Shown piece by piece: positions 25,865 to 34,428 of a stretch of 64,000 nucleotides of DNA; within the stretch, counting starts at the first letter, position 1; each line of letters begins with the position of its first letter. The notes below the pieces were generated by a model. It had not been told where the DNA came from and ran no database searches. It was given only the letters and a program-made list of their open reading frames with translations. The stretch is taken from the NCBI GenBank assembly GCA_035545855.1, contig DASZXK010000053.1, positions 29,706 to 93,705 of the forward strand. Reading direction: 5' to 3'. The position numbers were made by a program, and so were the translations under genes. Source of the DNA: DASZVB01 sp035545855. GTDB taxonomy: Bacteria > Myxococcota_A > Polyangia > Polyangiales > Polyangiaceae.

Positions 25865-26818
25865 ATGCGGCGCGCGGTCGTCCTCGGCGGAGCGTCCCTC
25901 CTTCTCGGAGCGCCGGGCGCGGCGCGCGCCGACGCGGACCTCGACGTGGACCTGTCCGCGCTCGGCAGGGCCTCGTCCCGACCCGAGGAGTGCGGCGGGA
26001 CCGCGCGGGCGCACGCGAGTCGATGGGATCGCGCCCGGACCCCTGGGCTGATGGCCTACTGCGACGCGCTGTCCCGCGGCTACGCCGCTCTCCGGAGCTC
26101 CCCGGAGGCCGCGAAGGCCCAGGCCGTGCTCGCGGAGCATGCGCTCGGCGGCCGAGCCGCGCCCCTCGTGCTCATGGCCCGCGCGGCGGTGCGCCTCGGC
26201 AAGGACGCCGACGCCCTCGAGACGTTCGCGCGGGCGCTCCGCCTCTCACCGAAGAGTCTGGACGCGCCGGGTGCGCTCCACGACTACGCGGTCGCACAGG
26301 TGCGAACCGGCAAGTTCGCGGAGGCCGCCGCGTCCTATCGCATCCTGGTCCCCCGCGCGGAGCTCCTCGGCGACACGAGGGACGAGGTCGCGGTGCTCGT
26401 CGAAGCGGGCGTCCTCGTCATGAGCGCGGGCAAGGACGCATTGCCGGAGGCCGTGGGTTATCTCACGGAGGCGCGCCGGCGAAGTCCGCCGCTCCTCAGG
26501 CCAGCCGTCCTCGCCGCGCTCGCGCTCGCGCTCGATCGCTCCGGTCGCGAAGCGGAAGCGGCGGCCGCCGCGACGGAGGCCGGGGGCACGGCGTGGCTCG
26601 ACGCCGATGGGAAGCGTGCGGCCTCGGGCGCCCCGGACGCGCTCGCGCTTCCGCCCGGCGAGCGCGAAGCGATGCTCGGAATGGTGCTCCTCGGGACGGA
26701 TCGCGATCGGGCCCTCGCTCTGTTCAAGGAGTCCCTCGCGCTCGGAGCCGAGTGGTCCTCACCGTTCCTCGAACGCACGCGGAAGCACCTCGACGCCGCG
26801 TCTCACGGGCGCGCGTGA
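25865..26818 (+). CDS. Exported TPR-like protein, function unknown
   Basis: A 317-residue protein with a probable signal peptide (RRAVVLGGASLLLGAPGAARA) and three or more TPR-like helical pairs, for example ALETFARALRLSPKSLDAPG and FAEAAASYRIL. Close to the mature N-terminus it carries ASRWDRARTPG, a segment that also occurs at the same place in the next protein. It starts 11 bp after purA and overlaps the next gene by 4 bp (GTGA). No enzymatic motif is visible. The role is unknown. Confidence 0.75.
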   Translation: MRRAVVLGGASLLLGAPGAARADADLDVDLSALGRASSRPEECGGTARAHASRWDRARTPGLMAYCDALSRGYAALRSSPEAAKAQAVLAEHALGGRAAPLVLMARAAVRLGKDADALETFARALRLSPKSLDAPGALHDYAVAQVRTGKFAEAAASYRILVPRAELLGDTRDEVAVLVEAGVLVMSAGKDALPEAVGYLTEARRRSPPLLRPAVLAALALALDRSGREAEAAAAATEAGGTAWLDADGKRAASGAPDALALPPGEREAMLGMVLLGTDRDRALALFKESLALGAEWSSPFLERTRKHLDAASHGRA

Positions 26819-27846
26819 AGCCCGGAGGGGCTCGAACGCGGATTCACCGCGGTGCCGTCCTTCTGGCGTTGCTCGGGGCGCTTCCTGCCTCGGCCGCTCC
26901 GTCGAGGTGGGACCGCGCGCGAGTCCCCGGCGCGTCGGCGGCCGCCGTCGCTCTCCGCGCGGCGGTTCGGGCCCGGATCGGGCGGGACGTCTCGGATGAT
27001 CCCATCCCGGGGGCCGAGCCGCTCCTCGCGCTCCGCGCGGCGACCCTGCTCGACGTCGCCGGCATGGAGGGCTCGTCGGACCCCGAAGTGCTCTACTTCC
27101 TCGGGGACTCGTGGGTCACGGCCGATCGCGGCCAGGAAGAGCGAGCGCTCCGGGTGCTCGATCGGGCGCTCGCGACGGCACCCCGATCTCCGCTCGCCGC
27201 CCAGGGCTGGTACGGAGCCGCCGTCGCGCGGGCCCGGCTCGGGGACCTGGAAGGAGCCCGCTCCGCGGCCGCGTCCGCCCTCGCCCTCGAGTGGGACGCG
27301 GAGGCGCGCGCCCGCGCGCTCCTGCTCCGGGCGGAGGTCGATCTCGCCCTCGGCGACGCCGGTCGCGCACGACGCGACTCGGAAGCCGTCCTCGAGGCGA
27401 GCTCGGACGCGTCCCTCCGAGCGCTCGCTCGGTTCGCGAGAGCCGCGGCCTTCGCGGAGGCCGACGATCTTCCGGACGCGCTCGCCGAGGCGTGGGAAGC
27501 GAGCCGGCCCGACTTCGTCGACTCGCAGGGCTCGGCGGTCACGGTGCTGGACCTCCCGGCGACGCGTCTCCTCCGTCCGTTCCAGGCGTTCTACTATCGC
27601 GCGCTCGCGTCGATGGCGGCCGCCGAGCGCGCGGAACTTCCGGCGATGAAGAAGACCGAGCTCGAGTGGGCGCGCTCGCAGTGGAAGCGTTACGTGGCCG
27701 AGGCGCGCGTCGCAGGCGACTCGGGCGCCGAGAGCGCGGGGCGCTTGCTCGCGTCCACGGAACGCCGGCTCGCGAACGTGTGCGAACGGGACGTCACGCG
27801 GCGCGGCGCGGCGCCTCGACGTTCCTCGAGAGCAGGATGCGACTGA
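26815..27846 (+). CDS. Exported TPR-like protein, partner of the preceding gene
   Basis: A 343-residue protein with a signal peptide (HRGAVLLALLGALPASA) followed directly by APSRWDRARVPG. TPR-like repeats include RALRVLDRALATAPRSPLAAQ and ARRDSEAVLEASSDASLRAL. It starts at GTG 26815 inside the stop of the preceding gene (GTGA). Its 3' end overlaps the convergent PH-domain gene by 53 bp. The SRWDRAR-PG segment shared with the previous protein hints at a common partner, an inference only. Confidence 0.73.
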   Translation: MKPGGARTRIHRGAVLLALLGALPASAAPSRWDRARVPGASAAAVALRAAVRARIGRDVSDDPIPGAEPLLALRAATLLDVAGMEGSSDPEVLYFLGDSWVTADRGQEERALRVLDRALATAPRSPLAAQGWYGAAVARARLGDLEGARSAAASALALEWDAEARARALLLRAEVDLALGDAGRARRDSEAVLEASSDASLRALARFARAAAFAEADDLPDALAEAWEASRPDFVDSQGSAVTVLDLPATRLLRPFQAFYYRALASMAAAERAELPAMKKTELEWARSQWKRYVAEARVAGDSGAESAGRLLASTERRLANVCERDVTRRGAAPRRSSRAGCD

Positions 27847-28912
27847 CGCTCTCCGCGTCGTCGACCGAGACGAGCACCGGCGAGAGCTCGGGCCCGCCGT
27901 CCGCTTCCCCGAACGCGCCGCCCATCGCCAGGGCACGCGCACGAGGCCCGTCCAGCACCAGGAACACGTCGGTCGCGCCGGACGCGGTCGGCGTCGGAAT
28001 CACGTCCACGATGCGCTCGCGGTCGAGGTGGAGCTCCTCGCGTCCTCGCTGGATGAGGACGCGGCGGTTCGTCACCAGGTAGCGCGTCCGGCGGAGCTTC
28101 CTCGCCTTCGCGAGAATCGCGTCGAAGCCGAGGTAACCGGCTGCGCCGAGGACGAGCAGCGCCGCGATGGCCTCGCCGGCGACGAGCGCCGCGAACGGGC
28201 CTTCGCCGAGGCCCGCGGAGGCGAGGGCGCGCAGGTTCGGAACGGCGCGCACGAGCATCGCGGCGAACGTGTAGAAGAGGAGGAGCGAGAGCATGACGGT
28301 GGAGACCTCGCGCCGCCCGTGGGGCAGGTACGCCTGCAGGCTCGATCGGGGACGCGCGGACCAGACGACCCGTTCGCCGTCGTCCAGACGCTGAGTGAGC
28401 GGCCGATCCCCGCGATGCGGCTCGATCGAATTTTCCACGCCGCGGATGATTGCCCAGACCCGGTCCGGCGCGGCGACCCCCCGGAGCTCGAGGAGCAGCC
28501 GACGACGGAGCGCGCCCGTCGGCACCGCTCGCACGAGCTCGAGGTTTCCGACGCCCGCGTGCGAGCCGCTCCAGAGGATGCGCGCGAAGCTGATCGCCCG
28601 TCGCTCGATGGTCCGCTGGAACGGTCCGCGCGCCACGATGACGTGTCGGTCCGTCACGAGATACTCGACGTGCTCGAGCCAGATCTTCGGGGTCTGCACG
28701 GCGAGGAGCGCCGCGAACGAGGTCCACGCGGCGAAGAGAAGCGGCGCGCTCGGCGTCGCGTGCAGGGAGAAAGAGATCGTGACCGCGAAGCACAGCGACA
28801 CGACCGCGAGCGCACCGAGCACCATCGCCGCCACCCGAAACCCGAGCGGCGCTTCGACGATCTTCGGTCGTCCGCGCCACACGACGGTCTCGCCGGGAGC
28901 CGGGTCGGTCAT
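27794..28912 (-). CDS. Membrane protein with two bacterial PH-like domains
   Basis: The 372-residue protein has two similar halves. Each has hydrophobic segments followed by a bPH-type beta domain: EYLVTDRHVIVARGPFQR in the first half and RYLVTNRRVLIQRGREE in the second. These segments match the conserved core of the YdbS/bPH_2 family. It likely sits in the inner membrane with both PH-like domains in the cytoplasm. No partner gene is evident. The C-terminus overlaps a convergent gene by 53 bp. Confidence 0.7.
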   Translation of the reverse strand: MTDPAPGETVVWRGRPKIVEAPLGFRVAAMVLGALAVVSLCFAVTISFSLHATPSAPLLFAAWTSFAALLAVQTPKIWLEHVEYLVTDRHVIVARGPFQRTIERRAISFARILWSGSHAGVGNLELVRAVPTGALRRRLLLELRGVAAPDRVWAIIRGVENSIEPHRGDRPLTQRLDDGERVVWSARPRSSLQAYLPHGRREVSTVMLSLLLFYTFAAMLVRAVPNLRALASAGLGEGPFAALVAGEAIAALLVLGAAGYLGFDAILAKARKLRRTRYLVTNRRVLIQRGREELHLDRERIVDVIPTPTASGATDVFLVLDGPRARALAMGGAFGEADGGPELSPVLVSVDDAESVSRILLSRNVEAPRRAA

Positions 28913-29024
28913 GGGCTTGCTTCAAGTTTCGACCAGATCCGGAATTGGTAAAGGACACTGGCCGCTTTCCATCCACGCTGAAACGGTTCCCGGGCGGCTC
29001 GTGAGCCCCGGGAGGCGTCGATCT

Positions 29025-30116
29025 TCAGAACGTGGGCGCGACGAAGACGAGCTCGAGGCGCTCGTTTTGGGCCGCGGAATCGGCGCGACCGGGGAGCGCC
29101 GCGGGCGCCGCGTCCCCCGAGGTCCGGGCTTCCACCTTGCCCGCGCCGGCGTCGACGAGCGCCTTCTTCACGCTCTCGGCGCGCTCCGCGTCCCGGGGCG
29201 TCGGCGCGCCGTGCGCCGAGTGGACGACCGCGAGCAGCGGGAACGTCGGGTGCTCTCGCTGGACCTGTCCGAGCGCGAGGAGCTTCGGCAGGGCCGATTT
29301 CGAGACCGCGCCGCCTTGAAAGGCGTCCCGGAGCGTGACCGCGACGCCGCGGTCGTCTCGTCGGGGCGAGAACCCGGCCTTCCCGAGCTCGTCGAGGAGC
29401 GCGTCGGGCGCCCCGGCCTGCGGCGCGGCCGTCGTCGCGTCTCGACGGACCTTCGACAGCTCGGACAGGCACGTGGAGCGGAGCCGCACGGCCGCGTCGA
29501 TCGGAGCTCGAAGCGGCTTCTTCGCGAGCTCCGCGTCGAGTTCCTCGAGCTCGTGGAACGCCTTCTCGAGCGAGTCCGTGTCCTTCGCGAGCATCTGGGT
29601 CGCGACGCAAAGGAGCTTCGCGTCGAGGGCGATGGAGCGAGCCGCCGCCACTCTGGCCTGCTCGCGGTCCGCCGAGGCGGGTTCGGTCCCCGCGACGGGA
29701 AGCGCGTCCCTCGCGACGCGGTACGCGAGCTCCGCGTCGTTCGCCTCGGCCGCGACCCGCTGCTCCTCGGCGTCGACCGCGGCGAACTCCTTGGAGGCGT
29801 CCTCCACCCTCTTCTTCGCGTCGGACTCGCGCGCGTCGGCTCGCGCGAGGCGCGCGAGCACCGCGGCGTGGGCGTACGCGGCGAGCGCCTGCTCCGCTAG
29901 GAGCTGCGCGGACGCACGGTCGCCGCCGTCGTTCGCCCGGACCGCGTCCTGGGCGAGCCTCTCCGCGGCCAGGAAGGCCTGCGGCGCGAGCGTCTTCGCT
30001 TCGGTCGACGCGGCGGACGATCGCGTACGGTCCACCTCGGCGAGGATCCCCGGGCGCGGGGGAGGGGAGCACGCGACGGCGAGCGACGCGGCGAGGAGCA
30101 GCGCGAGCCTTCTCAT
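29025..30116 (-). CDS. Lipoprotein with an OmpA-like C-terminal domain
   Basis: The N-terminus RRLALLLAASLAVAC carries a lipobox ending at Cys16. A long helical, coiled-coil-like region rich in Ala, Glu and Arg (about 20-240) leads to a beta-alpha domain (about 250-363) with the pattern of OmpA/MotB peptidoglycan-binding modules, ending in NERLELVFV. The OmpA motifs are degenerate, so peptidoglycan binding is uncertain. The upstream gene overlaps by 4 bp (ATGA). Confidence 0.7.
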   Translation of the reverse strand: MRRLALLLAASLAVACSPPPRPGILAEVDRTRSSAASTEAKTLAPQAFLAAERLAQDAVRANDGGDRASAQLLAEQALAAYAHAAVLARLARADARESDAKKRVEDASKEFAAVDAEEQRVAAEANDAELAYRVARDALPVAGTEPASADREQARVAAARSIALDAKLLCVATQMLAKDTDSLEKAFHELEELDAELAKKPLRAPIDAAVRLRSTCLSELSKVRRDATTAAPQAGAPDALLDELGKAGFSPRRDDRGVAVTLRDAFQGGAVSKSALPKLLALGQVQREHPTFPLLAVVHSAHGAPTPRDAERAESVKKALVDAGAGKVEARTSGDAAPAALPGRADSAAQNERLELVFVAPTF

Positions 30117-30652
30117 TCGTCGCCCCGCGGAGCGCTCCCGGCTGCCTTCGGGGGCTTCGTCTTCGCGGGCTCCGCCTGGGGCTTCTGGGCCGGCTGCTTC
30201 GGCGCGGCGCGCTCCGCCTCGAGCTGCTGGAGCAGCGCCTGCGCTCGCCCGCGCCGCGCGGCCGTCTCCTCGATCAGCGCGCGGCCGCGGATCGTCTTCG
30301 TCTGGAGATCGTCCAGTGCCTTCTCGGCTTCCGCGGCGCGTGTCTCGGCGTCCGCCGCGCGGACCGTGTCCCTCGCGACCTCGGCCCATTCTGCGGCGAC
30401 GGCGCGGAGGATGTTGCCGTGGACCGTGTCCCCGGCGCGGTCCATGCCCTTCGCTCGGTCGAGGGCCGAGCGGGCCCGATCGAGCGGACCTTTCACCACG
30501 CTCGCGTGGGCGGCGTCCGCCGAGAGCGCGGCGACGAGCGCTTCCGTGTCGCCGGGTTTCGGCGCGGCGCTCGCGACCGGCGAAACGAGGAGGGCGAGGA
30601 CGGGAAGGGCGGCCGAAGAGGCCGCCGCGATGCGGGCGCGCGATCGACGCAC
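30113..30652 (-). CDS. Exported coiled-coil protein, function unknown
   Basis: A 179-residue protein with a signal peptide (VRRSRARIAAASSAALPVLA) and an Ala/Glu/Arg-rich helical mature part ending in a Lys/Pro-rich tail. I chose GTG 30652, because it opens with the signal peptide; the frame extends to 30757, but that start would overlap the divergent deaminase gene. It is translationally coupled to the OmpA-like lipoprotein, and both probably act in the envelope. Confidence 0.65.
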   Translation of the reverse strand: MRRSRARIAAASSAALPVLALLVSPVASAAPKPGDTEALVAALSADAAHASVVKGPLDRARSALDRAKGMDRAGDTVHGNILRAVAAEWAEVARDTVRAADAETRAAEAEKALDDLQTKTIRGRALIEETAARRGRAQALLQQLEAERAAPKQPAQKPQAEPAKTKPPKAAGSAPRGDE

Positions 30653-30755
30653 GCCGGAGAAGAAGCCACGGGGAGCCTCGCGGGTCAAGCGATCTGGCGC
30701 CGCCCGCGAGGCCCGTTCCGCGGTATACGCGGGGTACACGAAGGAGGCTCGAAGC

Positions 30756-31193
30756 ATGAGCGTGACGCGCGCGAGCTGGGACGACTACTTCATGGCCATC
30801 GCCCGCCAGGTGGCCACGCGATCGACGTGCGACCGGAAGCACGTCGGCGCGGTCATCGAGCGATCCCACATGATTCTCACGACCGGGTACAACGGCTCCA
30901 TCCGAGGCCTCCCGCACTGCGACGACGTCGGCCATTTGATGGAAGACGGCCACTGCGTGCGCACGAGCCACGCGGAGGCGAATGCGCTGGTGCAAGCCGC
31001 GCGGAACGGCGTCGCCGTGGAGGGCGGGGGGATCTACGTGACCGCGTCGCCCTGCTTCGGCTGCTTCAAGCTCATCGCGAACGCCGGACTCAAGCGCATC
31101 GTGTTTGGCGAGTTTTACCGCGACGATCGCATCTTCCAGCTCTCCGCCGAGCTCGGCATCGAGCTCGTGCACCATCCCGAGGCGAGGGCGTGA
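30756..31193 (+). CDS. dCMP deaminase-type cytidine deaminase-fold enzyme
   Basis: Zinc deaminase fold with HAE at 72-74 and PCxxC at C100 and C103 (ASPCFGCFKLI), the arrangement of dCMP/deoxycytidylate deaminases (ComEB type). The likely role is dUMP supply for thymidylate synthesis. The 145 residues match the family. The start ATG 30756 has a perfect AAGGAGG 8 bases upstream. It overlaps ddl by 4 bp (GTGA). Confidence 0.9.
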   Translation: MSVTRASWDDYFMAIARQVATRSTCDRKHVGAVIERSHMILTTGYNGSIRGLPHCDDVGHLMEDGHCVRTSHAEANALVQAARNGVAVEGGGIYVTASPCFGCFKLIANAGLKRIVFGEFYRDDRIFQLSAELGIELVHHPEARA

Positions 31194-32185
31194 GCGGTCC
31201 GTCGCTTCGCGTCGCGGTGGTCGCCGGCGGGCCGTCGAGCGAGGCCGGCGTCAGCCGGAGGTCCGCGGCCGGAGTCGCGCGCGCTCTCTCGGATTCGGGG
31301 CACCGGCCCGAGGTGCTCGAGCTCGACGAAGCGCTCGCTGCACGCCTGGTCGAGCTCGCCCCCGACGTGGTGTTCCCCGCGGTGCACGGCGCGGTCGGCG
31401 AGGACGGCTGTCTTCAGGGACTGCTCGAGGTGCTCGGTCTGCCGTACGTCGGTTCGCGCGTGCTCGCGAGCGCGCTCGCGATGAGCAAGCCGCACGCGAA
31501 GCGGCAGTTCGTCGCCGTCGGGCTACCGCTCGCGAAGGACGCGGTGGTTCGCCGCGGAGAAGACGCGGACCGCCGGGCGGCGGAGATCCGCGGAAGCGTC
31601 GGCCGCGCCGTGGTCGTGAAGCCGGGAGCGGGTGGGTCTGCCATCGGCGTCACGCCCATCCGGGACGCCGACCCGGATTCGGCGCTCGCCGAGGCGCTCC
31701 GTGCAGCGCTCTCTATGGATCCGGTCGCCCTCGTGGAGGAGTTCCTCGTCGGGAAGGAGGTCACGTGCGGTGTCCTGGAGGACGAGACGGGTGCGGCTCG
31801 CGCGCTCCCGCCGACGCTCATCCTGCCGAAGGCCGCGGGTTGGTACGACTTCACCTCCAAGTACGGAACCGGCGGAAGCGCTCACCAGTGTCCGCCGCCG
31901 TTTCCCGCGCCGCTCGTCGAGCGCATCCAGCGCGCGGCGGTGCTCGCTCACGAAGTGCTCGGCTGCAGGGATCTCTCCCGCACGGATTTCGTCGTGGACG
32001 ACGACGCCGGAACGTTCACCGTGCTCGAGGTGAACACACTGCCGGGCATGACGGCGACGAGTCTGTTCCCCGAGGCCGCGCTCGCCGCCGGCATCGCGTT
32101 TCCGGAGCTCTGCGACCGGCTCGTCCGCCGCGCGCACGCTCGGCCCCGCGACTCCCGGCTGGCCGGCGTCGCCATGCCGGCGTGA
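31190..32185 (+). CDS. ddl: D-alanine--D-alanine ligase
   Basis: ATP-grasp enzyme that makes the D-Ala-D-Ala dipeptide for peptidoglycan. VAVVAGGPSSEAGVSRRS at the N-terminus, VHGAVGEDGCLQG, the ATP-grasp core VVKPGAGGSAIGV and the terminal EVNTLPGMTATSLFP are all present. The 331 residues are slightly long but within the family. GTG 31190 overlaps the stop of the deaminase gene. It stands alone, not in a mur cluster. Confidence 0.95.
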   Translation: MSGPSLRVAVVAGGPSSEAGVSRRSAAGVARALSDSGHRPEVLELDEALAARLVELAPDVVFPAVHGAVGEDGCLQGLLEVLGLPYVGSRVLASALAMSKPHAKRQFVAVGLPLAKDAVVRRGEDADRRAAEIRGSVGRAVVVKPGAGGSAIGVTPIRDADPDSALAEALRAALSMDPVALVEEFLVGKEVTCGVLEDETGAARALPPTLILPKAAGWYDFTSKYGTGGSAHQCPPPFPAPLVERIQRAAVLAHEVLGCRDLSRTDFVVDDDAGTFTVLEVNTLPGMTATSLFPEAALAAGIAFPELCDRLVRRAHARPRDSRLAGVAMPA

Positions 32186-32192
32186 GCGCTCG

Positions 32193-32822
32193 TCACTCCG
32201 CGGCGCTGCGGCGGCGGGCGCTCCCGCGATGGCGGAGGCGCGCGAGGAGCTCGTCGCGGTTCGTCGGTGCGACGACCGGACCCGGCGCGCGGTGCCTGAC
32301 CCCGCTCGGTTCGTTTCCGCCTTCGACGGGCGCTGCGACCTTCGCGACCGCGGGCGACCCGGCTCCGGGAACGGGGGCCGGCACGGGCAGAGGGACGGGC
32401 GCCGCGCTCGCGTTCGGCGAGCTCTCGGCTTCCGCGGGCGCCGCGCTCGCGTTCGGCGAGCTCTTCGCTTCCGGCGGGGCGGCGTTCGGCGAGCTCTTCG
32501 CTTCCGGCTTCCGAGCGCGCTTCTGGGCCTCGAGCGCGCGCTTCAGCGTCGTCTTCGAGGCCGCGTCGAGCTGCCGGAAGCGGACCCGGAGCCCGCCGGG
32601 TCGCCCGTTCGTCGCGGTGACGGCCTCGACCACTCGTCCCTCGCCCCGGACGACTGCTTCGCCGGTCGCGAGCGCAATCTCGAACTTCACCGACGTCCCG
32701 GCCGCGACGCCCGCGGCGCCGACGAGCACCATGTCCGAGCGGTCGACCGTCCAGGCATCGCCGTCGAGGTATTGCTCGAGCGTGTCGTAGGGACGTTCGA
32801 CGTGGAGGGTCTCGGAGCTCAT
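32193..32822 (-). CDS. PilZ-like domain protein with Ser/Pro/Asn repeats
   Basis: The first 105 residues carry a PilZ-like beta barrel ending in GGLRVRFRQLD, which is the family's closing strand. The c-di-GMP residues (RxxxR and D/N-x-S-x-x-G) are missing, so nucleotide binding is doubtful. Residues about 106-150 consist of short repeats of the type EAKSSPNA and EAESSPNASAAP. The rest is Pro/Ala rich and ends in a basic patch. It converges with ddl (8 bp apart) and is divergent from purD. Confidence 0.6.
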   Translation of the reverse strand: MSSETLHVERPYDTLEQYLDGDAWTVDRSDMVLVGAAGVAAGTSVKFEIALATGEAVVRGEGRVVEAVTATNGRPGGLRVRFRQLDAASKTTLKRALEAQKRARKPEAKSSPNAAPPEAKSSPNASAAPAEAESSPNASAAPVPLPVPAPVPGAGSPAVAKVAAPVEGGNEPSGVRHRAPGPVVAPTNRDELLARLRHRGSARRRSAAE

Positions 32823-32986
32823 CGTCGTTCCGCGCGCGGATCCAGGAGAATAACGCCTCGTCCGGGCTCGTCGGAAGTGCTCGGGCGGCGCCCTGGTTTT
32901 TCCGCGGAGGGGCGTGATTCTTACATGTAGGTGGAAGGGCGCTCGTCCTGCTCCCCGTTCGCGCGCGCACGTGTTAGGCGGAGGGC

Positions 32987-34270
32987 GTGCCCAGCAGACG
33001 AAAGGTACTGGTCGTCGGCAGCGGAGGTCGCGAGCACGCGCTCGCGCATCGGCTCCTCGCTTCGGAGTCCGTGGGGGAAGTGCTCGTCGCACCCGGCAAC
33101 GCGGGAACCGCCGGCGCCGCGCCTCCCGGCAAGGCAATCCGAAATGTGACCGGGAAACCGCTCGACGTCGCGAAGGCCGAGCGCCCCGATCTCGTCGTCG
33201 TGGGCCCGGAGGCGCCCCTCACGGAGGGGATCGTCGACGCTCTCGCGGCGGAAGGCATCGTCGCCTTCGGCCCGTCGAAGAGTGCCGCGCGGCTCGAAGG
33301 ATCCAAGGCGTTCATGAAAGACTTCGTTCGCCGCGCGGGGATCCTCACCGCGCGCCACGAGGTGGTGGCGAAAGAGGCGGACCTTCGCGACGCGGTTCGA
33401 CGCTTCCAGTCGCCCCCCGTCGTGAAGGCGGACGGCCTCTGCGCGGGCAAGGGGGTGGTCGTCGCCGAGACGCACGAAGAGGCGGTCGCGGCGGGCGCGG
33501 AGATGCTCCGCGGAGACCGGTTCGGGGACGCGGGTCGTGTCGTGGTGCTGGAGGAACGGATTTTGGGCGCGGAGGCGAGCGTGCACGCCATCTCGGACGG
33601 CGAGCGCGTCTTCGTGCTCCCGAGCGCGCAGGACCACAAGCGCATCGGCGACGGGGACACGGGGCCGAACACGGGCGGCATGGGCACGTACGCGCCGGCT
33701 CCGCTCGTCACCCCCGCGCTCGCCGAGCGCGTCCGCGTGGAGGTCTTCGAGCGCACCGTGCGCGCCATGGCCGCGGAGGGGAACCCGTACAAGGGCGTCC
33801 TCTTCGCGGGGCTCATGGTGACGGACGCGGGCGAGCCGTACCTGCTCGAGTTCAACGTGCGCTTCGGCGATCCGGAGACGGAGGTGCTGATGAACGTGCT
33901 CGACGGAGATCTGGCCGACGCGCTCCACTCCGCGGCGAAGGGGCTGCTCGACCCGGCGGCGCTGTCCGTCTCGGCTCGGCACGCGCTCTCCGTCGTCGTC
34001 GCGTCCGAGGGTTACCCCGGGACGCCCCGGCTCGGGGACGCCATCCTCGGCCTCGGGGACGCGGCGGCCGTTCCGGAGGTCGTCGTGTACCACGCGGGCA
34101 CGCGCCTCGAGGATGGTCGGGTGGTCACCGCGGGCGGGCGGGTTCTCGCCGTGACGGGGCGCGGTTGCTCCCTCCGGGAAGCTCACGCTCGGGCGTACGC
34201 TGCCGTCGAGAAGATCCGCTTTCCCGGGATGCAATACCGTCGGGACATCGGCGCGCGCGCCCTCGGGTGA
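32987..34270 (+). CDS. purD: Phosphoribosylamine--glycine ligase
   Basis: Second step of de novo purine synthesis (GAR synthetase). The N-terminus KVLVVGSGGREHALAHRL, LVVVGPEAPL, the ATP-grasp core KADGLCAGKGVVVA and LLEFNVRFGDPETE are all characteristic. It is 427 residues, full length. The start is GTG 32987. A long antisense frame exists but is a shadow. It probably has its own promoter in the 164-bp gap shared with the PilZ-like gene. Confidence 0.97.
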   Translation: MPSRRKVLVVGSGGREHALAHRLLASESVGEVLVAPGNAGTAGAAPPGKAIRNVTGKPLDVAKAERPDLVVVGPEAPLTEGIVDALAAEGIVAFGPSKSAARLEGSKAFMKDFVRRAGILTARHEVVAKEADLRDAVRRFQSPPVVKADGLCAGKGVVVAETHEEAVAAGAEMLRGDRFGDAGRVVVLEERILGAEASVHAISDGERVFVLPSAQDHKRIGDGDTGPNTGGMGTYAPAPLVTPALAERVRVEVFERTVRAMAAEGNPYKGVLFAGLMVTDAGEPYLLEFNVRFGDPETEVLMNVLDGDLADALHSAAKGLLDPAALSVSARHALSVVVASEGYPGTPRLGDAILGLGDAAAVPEVVVYHAGTRLEDGRVVTAGGRVLAVTGRGCSLREAHARAYAAVEKIRFPGMQYRRDIGARALG

Positions 34271-34366
34271 GCGATCCGGCGGTCGGGGGACGACCGCGTG
34301 TCGGGAGAGAGACGGGGACGTCGCCGAACGTGCCTGCGACGCTGCAGAGCCGAAAACCGGGTCTTC

Positions 34367-34395
34367 TTGACCCACGGCGTCATCGACACTACGCG
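34367..34395 (+). promoter_or_regulatory. Possible promoter of serC-serA
   Basis: TTGACC at 34367-34372, 17 bases, then TACGCG at 34390-34395. The -35 element is good, the -10 weak. It is located 33 bases upstream of the serC ATG in the gap after purD. Confidence 0.35.
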
Positions 34396-34428
34396 ATGGG
34401 CTCGAAATCGGTTTTTTTCCGGAGGACC

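Noticed and set aside
29025..31175. 716-codon minus-strand frame
   Set aside because: Only the part up to 30116 is a real lipoprotein gene. The rest is antisense to the deaminase gene or a shadow of the small coiled-coil gene.
32921..34375. 484-codon minus-strand frame opposite purD
   Set aside because: purD is certain by motifs; the antisense frame has no recognisable domain.
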